A stretch of DNA of 10,420 nucleotides, from the NCBI GenBank assembly GCA_024408695.1, contig JAKSUU010000021.1:1-10420 (forward strand), given 5' to 3'. A program made the position numbers and the translations under genes. This document shows positions 1-6,013 of this stretch, one piece after another. Positions within the stretch are counted from its first letter, which is position 1. Each line of letters begins with the position of its first letter. The notes under the pieces are model-generated. The model ran no database searches, was not told where the DNA came from, and saw nothing but the letters and a program-made list of their open reading frames with translations. Source of the DNA: Coriobacteriales bacterium (GTDB lineage: Bacteria; Actinomycetota; Coriobacteriia; Coriobacteriales; QAMH01).

Positions 1-137
1 GATTGCGTTTGAGAAAAATACATACTAAAACATGCAAAAAGTAAAGCAAGTGTAAGGATTAAAGCTATTGCGCATGCCAAACTCGTAAAGCCATCTTCAT
101 TTCTAAATTTATTATATATGCATAGTTCATTTTTCAT
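1..137 (-). CDS. TadE/TadG-like pilus-associated protein, N-terminal part only
   Basis: This gene is cut by the left window edge, so only the first 45 codons are seen. It starts at the ATG at 135-137, 7 bases after the stop of the tadE-like gene, with a weak AAGGTA ribosome site. A polar leader ending in NEDG (residues 13-16) is followed by a hydrophobic stretch starting FTSLACAIALILTLALL, then a turn to polar residues (FSQTQ). This is the layout of TadE/TadG-like pseudopilins: a short basic or polar leader, a Gly before the membrane helix, and an extracytoplasmic remainder. Unlike its three neighbours it lacks the Glu at position +5 after the candidate cleavage Gly (Ala instead). Its place as last visible gene of the tad operon supports a minor pilin or pilus-anchoring role. 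The remainder of the protein is unseen, so the family call is tentative. Confidence 0.6.
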   Translation of the reverse strand, partial: MKNELCIYNKFRNEDGFTSLACAIALILTLALLFACFSMYFSQTQ

Positions 138-144
138 TTTTACC

Positions 145-642
145 TTATTTCCATTGGCTAATCCAGTCCTGCGGATTCACGCTTTTACCTTCCAACCACA
201 CAGGATATATATTTGCACTCGCTTTAGTTTCAATCAAAATATTATTAGAATCATCCTTCTTATTTAAAAGGCTTGCACCAATACCTAGAAGAGGTAAGGG
301 CCTTACATGATTCGTTATAGTTACAGTTTCACAAGTTTCTTCATTACAAATTTTTACATCCCAAGAATCCATGCCACCTATATGAAACACATCTACGTTT
401 GGAATTGCTCCTAACCTTCTTTGTGCAAATAAGTGAAGATTTTCATTATCGAACGTAGCTGTTGCAGCTAATCGAGCCGTTTGTACAGCAGCAGATTGCA
501 TTACGCATTTGTCATACAACAAAAAACATGGTTGCAAAAATAACCCAAATATTACAAAAAGCAAAGGTAGCAAAATCGCAGCTTCTACACTTGCCTGTCC
601 TTTTGATTCTTTAAATAAGACGATTTTAATATAAGAACGCAT
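145..642 (-). CDS. TadE-like pseudopilin of the Tad pilus
   Basis: This is a 165-residue protein from the ATG at 640-642. An in-frame TTG lies two codons upstream, but AGAAGGA at 650-656 sits 7 bases from the ATG and decides the start. The leader ends KESKG and is followed by QASVEAAILLPLLFVIFG: a class III prepilin-type site with cleavage expected between Gly15 and Gln16, Glu at +5 of the mature form, then one membrane helix to about residue 40. The following YDKCVMQSAAVQTARLAA is the usual TadE region after the helix. The remainder is extracytoplasmic and has two Cys (KICNEETCETV) that could form a disulfide. TadE-like proteins are processed by the prepilin peptidase TadV and are needed for Flp pilus assembly in family members that have been studied. 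The gene overlaps the preceding one by 17 bases, so translational coupling is likely. Confidence 0.82.
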   Translation of the reverse strand: MRSYIKIVLFKESKGQASVEAAILLPLLFVIFGLFLQPCFLLYDKCVMQSAAVQTARLAATATFDNENLHLFAQRRLGAIPNVDVFHIGGMDSWDVKICNEETCETVTITNHVRPLPLLGIGASLLNKKDDSNNILIETKASANIYPVWLEGKSVNPQDWISQWK

Positions 643-859
643 CAACAAATCCTTCTAAGCTATTTATATCATGAGAGCCAAAAGTTTGTATGAGTTGACC
701 TAATCCGCCATCAGCAATAAAATGCACAAGTGCACCTAGAGCACAAGTTACAAGCATTAATACGATACCAACAAGTAAATACTCTAGACTTGCTTGACCC
801 TTACTTTTAAAGAGTGCTCTTTTAACAAAATTGTGACAAGCACTAATTTTATAACCCAT
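626..859 (-). CDS. Small Flp-like/TadE-like pilin of the Tad locus
   Basis: This is a 77-residue protein starting at the ATG at 857-859, which overlaps the end of flp by 11 bases. GGAAGG lies about 5 bases upstream of the ATG. The first 21 residues are a basic leader ending FKSKG, followed by QASLEYLLVGIVLMLVTCALG. This matches the Flp cleavage motif exactly: Gly, then Glu at +5 and Tyr at +6, then a single hydrophobic helix (about 27-48). The mature product would be about 56 residues, with a polar tail (GSHDINSLEGF). I recall comparable short proteins between flp and tadE in Coriobacteriia tad loci but cannot give a family name. It could be a minor pilin, a second Flp subunit or a truncated TadE/TadF-type pseudopilin. 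The sequence does not decide among these. Confidence 0.78.
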   Translation of the reverse strand: MGYKISACHNFVKRALFKSKGQASLEYLLVGIVLMLVTCALGALVHFIADGGLGQLIQTFGSHDINSLEGFVDAFLY

Positions 860-1058
860 TAATACCTTCCTGTATAGAATTCCAGAGTTCTGCTAGTTTG
901 TCTTTAAATAAAGTGATTGCAATAATCGCAATTACTGCAAGAACACCCACTAAAATGGCATATTCTGTGGTGCCTTGCCCTTTTTGCGATTTTAATTTAC
1001 CTAAAAATGTGCTCCACTTAGCTAAAAGATAAAAATAAAAATTGTTAATCCTTTTCAT
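849..1058 (-). CDS. flp: Flp/Fap type IVb major pilin subunit
   Basis: This is a 69-residue prepilin, normal size for Flp. It starts at the ATG at 1056-1058 behind a GAAAGGAAGA ribosome site. A 27-residue basic leader ends KSQKG. Cleavage after Gly27 would release a mature pilin of 42 residues starting QGTTEYAILVGVLAVIAII, with the diagnostic Glu5-Tyr6 pair and one hydrophobic assembly helix, followed by a short amphipathic tail (FKDKLAELWNSIQEGINGL). Flp polymerises into the bundle-forming Tad pilus used for surface attachment. It lies 30 bases after tadC and before two pseudopilin genes. No terminator or promoter is evident between tadC and flp, so it appears to be transcribed with the operon, although pilin genes are often more strongly expressed than their neighbours. 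The leader is longer than in many Flp proteins. Confidence 0.9.
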   Translation of the reverse strand: MKRINNFYFYLLAKWSTFLGKLKSQKGQGTTEYAILVGVLAVIAIIAITLFKDKLAELWNSIQEGINGL

Positions 1059-1088
1059 ATTCTTCCTTTCTACCTAAACCAAAATAAA

Positions 1089-1841
1089 TTAAACTCCAGA
1101 GTAAACAAATTGAATTACTACTGGTCCAACTACAAAAATAAGCATTGCTGGCAAAATGCAACAACACATCGGAATCAACATTTTTACAGGTGCTTTTTCT
1201 ATTTTCTTTTCTATGCTTGCAGTTTTTTTACTTCGAATGTCGTCCGCAAAATTTTTAAGCATATCCGCAATAGGTGCACCATGTTTAATTGCATGAATGA
1301 CTGTGTTACAAAAACGCTCTATCTCTGATGACTTTATATTTTGTGTAAGATCTTCTAAGGCCTTTTGTCTAGAACAAATTCCATTGTTCCATTTAAATTG
1401 GGCATTGCTTAAAGCTAAAGATAATGCTCCATCAAATTTTGAACAATACATAGCTAAAGCACTGTCAAAAGATAATCCAGAACTTATTCCCATGGCAATA
1501 ATATCAGAGCAACTGTCCAGAGAATTTTCACATTCCAACATCAATTTTTTTTGTTTTTGTTTGATTAATAAATTAGGAATTTTTTTAGACATAATAAAAC
1601 TAATTGCAAGTAAAAATGGTAATACATATGGTGAAAAGCTAAACGATAAAATAAGGCTTGCAGCCAACAAAAGAATTAATAGTAGTTTTTTGTCTTGCAA
1701 TACATCATTTAAACAAAGTTTATTTGAACTTAAACTAATACGACTTTTCACTCTAACAAAAACGGCAACAAAATAATTAGCCAAAATGTACAGAGTAATT
1801 GCAAGAAAAATTATGGATAAAATTTTTAACAACAAAGACAT
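1089..1841 (-). CDS. tadC: Tad pilus inner-membrane platform protein TadC (T2SF domain)
   Basis: This is a 250-residue membrane protein. Hydrophobic spans lie at about residues 2-26, 53-83 (probably two) and 220-246. Between them is a cytoplasmic type II secretion system F (GspF-like) domain, about 105-215, containing the GISSGLSFDSAL and HGAPIADML stretches typical of this fold. The C-terminal KMLIPMCCCILPAMLIFVVGP matches the usual TadC ending (K-x-L-x-P, then ILPA, then GP). With TadB it forms the platform through which the TadA ATPase drives pilin assembly. It starts one base after the tadB stop, with AGGATAA contained in the end of tadB, so the two are almost certainly translationally coupled. 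Three consecutive Cys in the last membrane segment are unusual. Confidence 0.88.
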   Translation of the reverse strand: MSLLLKILSIIFLAITLYILANYFVAVFVRVKSRISLSSNKLCLNDVLQDKKLLLILLLAASLILSFSFSPYVLPFLLAISFIMSKKIPNLLIKQKQKKLMLECENSLDSCSDIIAMGISSGLSFDSALAMYCSKFDGALSLALSNAQFKWNNGICSRQKALEDLTQNIKSSEIERFCNTVIHAIKHGAPIADMLKNFADDIRSKKTASIEKKIEKAPVKMLIPMCCCILPAMLIFVVGPVVIQFVYSGV

Positions 1842-1842
1842 A

Positions 1843-2643
1843 TTATCCTATCTTTAAATCAATGTTTAAGTTAAGTGTTTTTCGCACCAATAAAATACCA
1901 AGAAGTTCTAAAACAATTGCAAGAATAAATAAAAATATTCCAAGTATATTAGTAAAAAAATAAGCAAGGTAACCTGGTTGCAAAAAACTTAAAACTGCAA
2001 GCAGAATAAAGGGCATTATGGCAATGATTTTGCTTGATAATTTTGCCTGAGCAGTTTTCGTTTCTAATAAATTTTGCATAGTCATATATTGTTTTAATAG
2101 TTGTGATGTACTTTTTAAAATTTCACTTAAAGACCCGCCGCATTCATGTTGAATTTCCATTGCAATTGATAGAAATGAAAATTCAGTAATGGTATATTTT
2201 TGACGCAATCTTTCCATAGCAGCATCGAAAGTATAGCCTGCTTGCATATCCCAAACTGCCCCGCTTAATTCTTTAGCAAGTGGTTGCTTTACATTTACAG
2301 AAGCATAATTTAAAGACTTAACAAGGGATGAACCACTATCCAAAGCAATACAAATAAGACGTATGGCATCAGGCATTTCTTTTCTTATTAATGCACCTTG
2401 TTTTGAATGCTTGAAACGCAATAAATATTTATTTATTTTATTGTGATGACCAAGCTTTTTAGAAAAAGTTTCTATTATTTTTGCTCTATTAGAATACGAA
2501 TCTAATTCTATATTTAAGTGTTTTCTTTTAATTTTAGTTTTAATATCTAAAATAACTGCAATTAATATCTTCACTAAATTAAAAGTCGCAAACGCAACGA
2601 ATACTAAGGCAAGCACTAGCAAAATTGCAGAGAGGATTTCCAT
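1843..2643 (-). CDS. tadB: Tad pilus inner-membrane platform protein TadB (T2SF domain)
   Basis: This is a 266-residue protein with N-terminal membrane spans (about 3-34), a type II secretion system F domain (about 90-205, with LDSGSSLVKSL and ECGGSLSEIL motifs) and two C-terminal spans (about 206-222 and 232-254). This is the typical TadB layout. TadB pairs with TadC in the inner membrane and contacts the TadA ATPase. The ATG at 2641-2643 lies inside the end of tadA (28-base overlap) and is preceded by a near-perfect GGAGGT, 6 bases away, so the start is secure and coupling to tadA is expected. The LxSG pattern of the first T2SF repeat is shared with the TadC product downstream, reflecting the known common origin of the two. 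Confidence 0.88.
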   Translation of the reverse strand: MEILSAILLVLALVFVAFATFNLVKILIAVILDIKTKIKRKHLNIELDSYSNRAKIIETFSKKLGHHNKINKYLLRFKHSKQGALIRKEMPDAIRLICIALDSGSSLVKSLNYASVNVKQPLAKELSGAVWDMQAGYTFDAAMERLRQKYTITEFSFLSIAMEIQHECGGSLSEILKSTSQLLKQYMTMQNLLETKTAQAKLSSKIIAIMPFILLAVLSFLQPGYLAYFFTNILGIFLFILAIVLELLGILLVRKTLNLNIDLKIG

Positions 2644-3923
2644 AAGGCCACCTCCTTTTCAGTTGCAATCTTACTATACGGCAAAAAATCAACCCAATCA
2701 GGGCAAACTTCCCATATGTATTCATTAGTCTTTTTATCTAGTTCGCAAACGCACTCATAATCTTTAGAATCTAAATTTTTAGCTACTATCTTTGTTATAG
2801 CGCGTTTTCCGCTACCTAAACGGTCTTGTTGCACAATTAAGTCAAGTGCAGAAAATATTTGAGCTTCTATAACGTTTATAGGCAAATCCATACCATAACG
2901 TACCATCATAACAAGTCTGGTTATTACTTCGCTTGGTGAATTAGCATGAAGAGTTGTAAGAGAACCATCGTGACCTGTGTTCATAGCTTGAAGCATATCC
3001 GCAGCTTCGGCACCACGACATTCTCCTACAACAATTCTATCAGGGCGCATACGCAAAGAATTCACAACTAGATCTCTAATAGATATTTGCCCATTGCCCT
3101 CGCTATTAGCCTCGCGCGCTTCCATACGAACAACATGAGGATGTCTGTCAAACTTAAGTTCAGCAGAATCTTCAATGGTAATGATTCTTTCGTTAAAGGG
3201 TATTTGTTGAGATAAGGCATTTAGAAGAGTGGTTTTGCCTCCGCCGGTACCACCACTAACGGCAATATTTTTACGAGCTCGTACGGCCCATGATAACAAT
3301 AAAGCAATTTGACTTGTCATTGACTTCATGTCAACCATATCCTGCAAAGAAAATGCATTTTGTCTAAATTTTCTAATTGTTAAAGATGTTCCATCAATTG
3401 AAACTGGTGCAATCACCGCATTAACTCTATGACCTTCAGACAAACGAGCATTAACTATTGGACTTTGCTCATCTATTCTGCGTCCTAAAGGTGCAACAAT
3501 CCTATCTACCACTAACCGCAATTGCTCATCTGATTCGTAATGTTGTTTTGATGAATATATAACACCATTTTTTTCATAAAATACATGTTTGTATCCATTT
3601 ACCATGATTTCTGTGACACTATCATCATTTAATAAATTCTCAATGGGGCCAAGTCCTAAAATTAGATCTAAAATTTCGGTGCTAATTTCTTTTCTATCTT
3701 CATCGCTTACTTTTGAAAATTCTTTATCCATAAATATTTGTTCAATCAATACAGACAATTCTACACGCGCAATATTTCGACCCTTAGACACAAGTTTAGC
3801 AATATGCTCGCTTGGAATCTTTTCGTACAAGATATCTCTAACTCTAGATTTAACTAAGTTAACTTTGTAACTACTAGAGGGGCTTACAGAGATTTTTTTA
3901 TTTGAATAGTCGCTTAAATTCAT
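2616..3923 (-). CDS. tadA: Tad secretion ATPase TadA/CpaF (type II/IV secretion GspE superfamily)
   Basis: This is a 435-residue hexameric ATPase powering Flp pilus assembly at the cytoplasmic membrane face. The N-terminal domain (about 1-200) includes the LGLGPIENLLNDDSVTEIM stretch (89-107) typical of CpaF. The ATPase core has Walker A GGTGGGKTT (224-232), the Asp box ITIEDSAEL (248-256), Walker B-like RIVVGECRGAEA (296-307) and the His box TGHDGSLTTLHANS (316-329). All motifs are intact, so it should be active. It starts 8 bases after the cpaE stop with no convincing Shine-Dalgarno before the ATG (AAGTAG at best), so expression may depend on reinitiation after cpaE. The C-terminus after about residue 385 is less conserved. 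It is the best recognised gene of the locus. Confidence 0.95.
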   Translation of the reverse strand: MNLSDYSNKKISVSPSSSYKVNLVKSRVRDILYEKIPSEHIAKLVSKGRNIARVELSVLIEQIFMDKEFSKVSDEDRKEISTEILDLILGLGPIENLLNDDSVTEIMVNGYKHVFYEKNGVIYSSKQHYESDEQLRLVVDRIVAPLGRRIDEQSPIVNARLSEGHRVNAVIAPVSIDGTSLTIRKFRQNAFSLQDMVDMKSMTSQIALLLSWAVRARKNIAVSGGTGGGKTTLLNALSQQIPFNERIITIEDSAELKFDRHPHVVRMEAREANSEGNGQISIRDLVVNSLRMRPDRIVVGECRGAEAADMLQAMNTGHDGSLTTLHANSPSEVITRLVMMVRYGMDLPINVIEAQIFSALDLIVQQDRLGSGKRAITKIVAKNLDSKDYECVCELDKKTNEYIWEVCPDWVDFLPYSKIATEKEVALWKSSLQFC

Positions 3924-3931
3924 AGAATAAT

Positions 3932-4813
3932 CTACTTGAATATACTTGTTGTATTGATAGGCTCGTCTGTATAAATCAAGCCTAAATGAGGTAAAATTTC
4001 ATGGAGCAAAGACCTTATATCTCTAACCGTAGAATTGTCTATTGAAATTAATTCTTCTAAGTTAGAACTTGAAATATATTCCTCTATAATGGATTTTCCA
4101 TCGCTTACAGTAAAAATGTCTTTACTGCCTATAGTCTTTTTTAAATCGTCTTGCGAAATTTTTACCCTAGAATTAAATTTATTATATATAATCACCATAC
4201 GGCTTAGAGCCACACCAATTCTAGTACACAACTCACTAGCTTTTATTGCACCAAGAATTGATGAAACTCTACTGTCACAAACCATATAAAACAAACTTGA
4301 CTCTAAAAGTAAGTTAGCTGTAAATCCATTCCAAAAAGCACCCGTATCTGCAAAAACCAAACTATGTTTTTTTCTTATTAAACTTATTTTGTCGCTAACA
4401 TTATCGCTAGTTTTTTCTGCAAGCTCCGGGAATAAAGGAGCCTTATACAAATGCAAGTTAGGCGCTATTTGTATGGGGTCTTCTAAAGTAGTGTCACCTA
4501 GAGTTGGAAGATCTTCATCTAAACCCAACCAATATCCATAATCACCAAATTGTAAATCTCCCTCAACTAGTACGGTATCAATTCCACTTGCTGCACACAG
4601 ACGCGCACTAATTAAGGCAAGACTTGATTTCCCTACCCCACCACTAGCAGAAACACAAGAAATTAATGGTGCTAGATTTCCGTTTTTTGTCTCGTGCAAT
4701 CTTAGCTCATTAAAATACGCATCGTCTGAATAAAAATCATCATAGTACTGAGGCGCATCGAGCTCTAACAGCTCCTGCTGTGTAGGTAGTAAACTATTTG
4801 CATACACATCCAT
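3932..4813 (-). CDS. cpaE: MinD/ParA-like Tad pilus localisation protein CpaE/TadZ
   Basis: This is a 293-residue protein from the ATG at 4811-4813. The frame is open upstream to 4891, but that would overlap cpaB by 65 bases, whereas AAAGGA at 4819-4824 lies 5 bases from the chosen ATG. Residues 1-48 are acidic and variable. The P-loop ATPase domain starts at about residue 48 with a deviant Walker A, SASGGVGKSS (55-64), as in MinD/ParA proteins. GDLQFGDYGYWLGL (86-98) and SLVFADTGAF are further ParA-like elements. CpaE/TadZ places the Tad machinery at a defined cell site. Many CpaE proteins carry an N-terminal receiver-like domain; the roughly 50 residues here leave no room for one. It lies 13 bases after cpaB and 8 bases before tadA. 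Confidence 0.87.
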   Translation of the reverse strand: MDVYANSLLPTQQELLELDAPQYYDDFYSDDAYFNELRLHETKNGNLAPLISCVSASGGVGKSSLALISARLCAASGIDTVLVEGDLQFGDYGYWLGLDEDLPTLGDTTLEDPIQIAPNLHLYKAPLFPELAEKTSDNVSDKISLIRKKHSLVFADTGAFWNGFTANLLLESSLFYMVCDSRVSSILGAIKASELCTRIGVALSRMVIIYNKFNSRVKISQDDLKKTIGSKDIFTVSDGKSIIEEYISSSNLEELISIDNSTVRDIRSLLHEILPHLGLIYTDEPINTTSIFK

Positions 4814-4818
4814 CTTAG

Positions 4819-4824
4819 TCCTTT
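4819..4824 (-). promoter_or_regulatory. Ribosome binding site deciding the cpaE start
   Basis: AAAGGA lies 5 bases upstream of the ATG at 4811-4813, in the short gap after the cpaB stop. It favours this ATG over the upstream in-frame ATG at 4889-4891, which lies inside cpaB. Confidence 0.7.
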
Positions 4825-4826
4825 CT

Positions 4827-5501
4827 CTATTGATTATTATTTTTAGATTTATCACTTTGTACTGCAGGTAGTGCCAAATGTATTGTTCCATTAGAAGATG
4901 CTTTCATTAATGCCGAAACGCTATCGCTTTCTACAGCTAAAGTTACCCATGTGATTTCTTCTGTATCTTTTGAATTTTTAGTAGATTTATTTGTTTCTAA
5001 AACCAAAATATTTTTGCCTAACAAAACAATATTATTTTTGTCTGTTTCAACATAGACATCAACGAAAGAACCTGCGCGAATAGCTCCACCTACAGCTAAA
5101 ACATCATCGGACGAAATGCTTACTGCCTCTAAGCCAGAAGGCACATTAATTCGCGAACTTCCGTCTCCTATTCTTTCGAATAAAAGTACTTCATTATTTT
5201 GAATATCTACTGCAGCGACTTGATCATCTATGTCATCTAAACTAGATATAGTCGTTCCTTTTGGTAGTAAATCTACAAGCCAGGTTTTAAGTTCGCAATT
5301 AGAAGAATTTAATACTTCTCCTGCACCTATATCTTTTGTAGCAACTACAACTTCCGTACGTTCTCCACCATATTTATTTATAGCTAAATCTCTTGCGACT
5401 TTAGCTTCTGAACTTACAGTTGCTGTATACCCAAAAACACACAAACTCGCTAATGCTGCACAAGCTATTGCCAAAATTAAATTTTTTTTGCTCGCTTTCA
5501 C
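4827..5501 (-). CDS. cpaB: Tad pilus assembly protein CpaB/RcpC (SAF domain)
   Basis: This is a 224-residue protein. The longer frame begins with a TTG at 5511-5513, but TGGAG at 5508-5512 lies 6 bases before a GTG at 5499-5501, which gives the conventional start MKASKKNLILAIAC. A single N-terminal membrane anchor (about 7-27) is followed by a SAF domain (about 48-114, with VVVATKDIGAGEVLNSSNC) and the RcpC/CpaB region (about 115-210, with GLEAVSISSDDVLAVGGAIRAGSFVDVYV). CpaB/RcpC acts outside the membrane in Flp pilus assembly. In diderms it works with a secretin, but no secretin gene is present here, consistent with a monoderm. It is the first gene of the visible operon, 13 bases before cpaE, behind an AT-rich leader. 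Confidence 0.87.
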   Translation of the reverse strand: MKASKKNLILAIACAALASLCVFGYTATVSSEAKVARDLAINKYGGERTEVVVATKDIGAGEVLNSSNCELKTWLVDLLPKGTTISSLDDIDDQVAAVDIQNNEVLLFERIGDGSSRINVPSGLEAVSISSDDVLAVGGAIRAGSFVDVYVETDKNNIVLLGKNILVLETNKSTKNSKDTEEITWVTLAVESDSVSALMKASSNGTIHLALPAVQSDKSKNNNQ

Positions 5502-5773
5502 ACGCCACTCCAAAACACAGACATTGGCATACTAGCATGTCAAGCTATAAAAATTCAATGAATTGCAAAGAAATTTTTAGTGAAAATTTAAAGGATAATG
5601 CCAAAAATAATCAAAGTCTTATCAAAAAAAATTGGATTTAAACTGAATTATAGATGAATAATAAGGAAATAATTCTAAAATTTTACTGAATTTATACTAA
5701 AAAAAGCAAATATCCACACGTATAATACATGTAAACATGCAAAAAAAATTAAAATAAGGATTTTATGGTTTCT
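5502..5773. other. AT-rich intergenic leader upstream of the tad operon
   Basis: These 272 bases are very A+T rich and contain no gene I can support. On the minus strand there is a perfect TATAAT (5647-5652) with only a poor -35 match (GAATTA at 17 bases), so it is a weak candidate tad promoter with a leader of about 140 bases. An interrupted palindrome CATGT-AA-ACATG lies at 5728-5739. A minus-strand TTGACA at 5538-5543 has no matching -10. An imperfect AT-only hairpin (about 5548-5581) falls in the putative leader. No rho-independent terminator for the upstream 54-codon gene is clear. Confidence 0.4.
5508..5512 (-). promoter_or_regulatory. Ribosome binding site deciding the cpaB start
   Basis: TGGAG lies 6 bases upstream of the GTG at 5499-5501. 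It overlaps the TTG that opens the longest frame, so that TTG cannot use it. A 10-codon frame (5498-5530, MPMSVFWSGV) ends TGA overlapping this GTG by three bases (GTGA), but it has no Shine-Dalgarno of its own, so I do not call it a gene. Confidence 0.6.
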
Positions 5774-5938
5774 TTAATTTAATAGAAGAGCAAAAGAAGG
5801 AATACAAAAGCCAATGATTAATAGGCCACAAACCACAATAATTAAAACTCTTTTGATAAGTTGTTTTCTATCTTTAGCTTTTCTTTCTAAAAAAGCTTGC
5901 ATTTGAGCTTCTTCTTGTTTTTCTTTGTTTTTTGACAT
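5774..5938 (-). CDS. Small single-span membrane protein, function unknown
   Basis: This is a 54-codon gene starting at the ATG at 5936-5938, preceded by AGGA 7 bases upstream. The first 30 residues are highly charged and rich in Lys, Glu and Gln (starting MSKNKEKQEEAQMQAF), probably a cytoplasmic helix. Residues 31-53 form one hydrophobic segment (VLIIVVCGLLIIGF, then CIPSFALLLN). The basic residues directly before the span (KQLIKR) suggest the N-terminus is inside. It lies 75 bases after the amidohydrolase gene on the same strand and has its own TATAAT upstream. I do not recognise the family. The good ribosome site, clean charge-to-membrane pattern and conservative codon use make it a credible real gene. 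Its charged-then-hydrophobic plan resembles the 205-residue protein nearby, but I see no proof of relatedness. Confidence 0.65.
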   Translation of the reverse strand: MSKNKEKQEEAQMQAFLERKAKDRKQLIKRVLIIVVCGLLIIGFCIPSFALLLN

Positions 5939-5965
5939 TTTATTTCCTAAACCTCGCCCTTAAAT

Positions 5966-5971
5966 ATTATA
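5966..5971 (-). promoter_or_regulatory. Candidate -10 element for the 54-codon membrane protein gene
   Basis: A perfect TATAAT on the minus strand ends 27 bases before the ATG at 5936-5938, in the gap after the amidohydrolase gene. The hexamer 17 bases upstream is a poor -35 (ACAAAT). In such an AT-rich genome a chance match is quite possible. Confidence 0.3.
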
Positions 5972-6013
5972 CCTAAACTACAAAACTAATTTGTGTAATT
6001 ATAAATGGCAAAT

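Noticed and set aside
1110..1776. Plus-strand open frames across the tadC region
   Set aside because: They lie antisense to tadC, have no ribosome sites and give no recognisable protein; they are shadows.
5498..5530. 10-codon leader frame overlapping the cpaB start (MPMSVFWSGV)
   Set aside because: The GTGA overlap is suggestive of coupling, but it has no ribosome site and may be chance.
5538..5543. Perfect TTGACA upstream of cpaB as a promoter -35
   Set aside because: At 16 to 18 bases there is no acceptable -10 (best TGTGTT), and transcription would start too close to the GTG to include its ribosome site.
5745..5776. AT-only hairpin with T-run after the 54-codon gene as a terminator
   Set aside because: The stem is about five A-T pairs, too weak to call in such AT-rich DNA.
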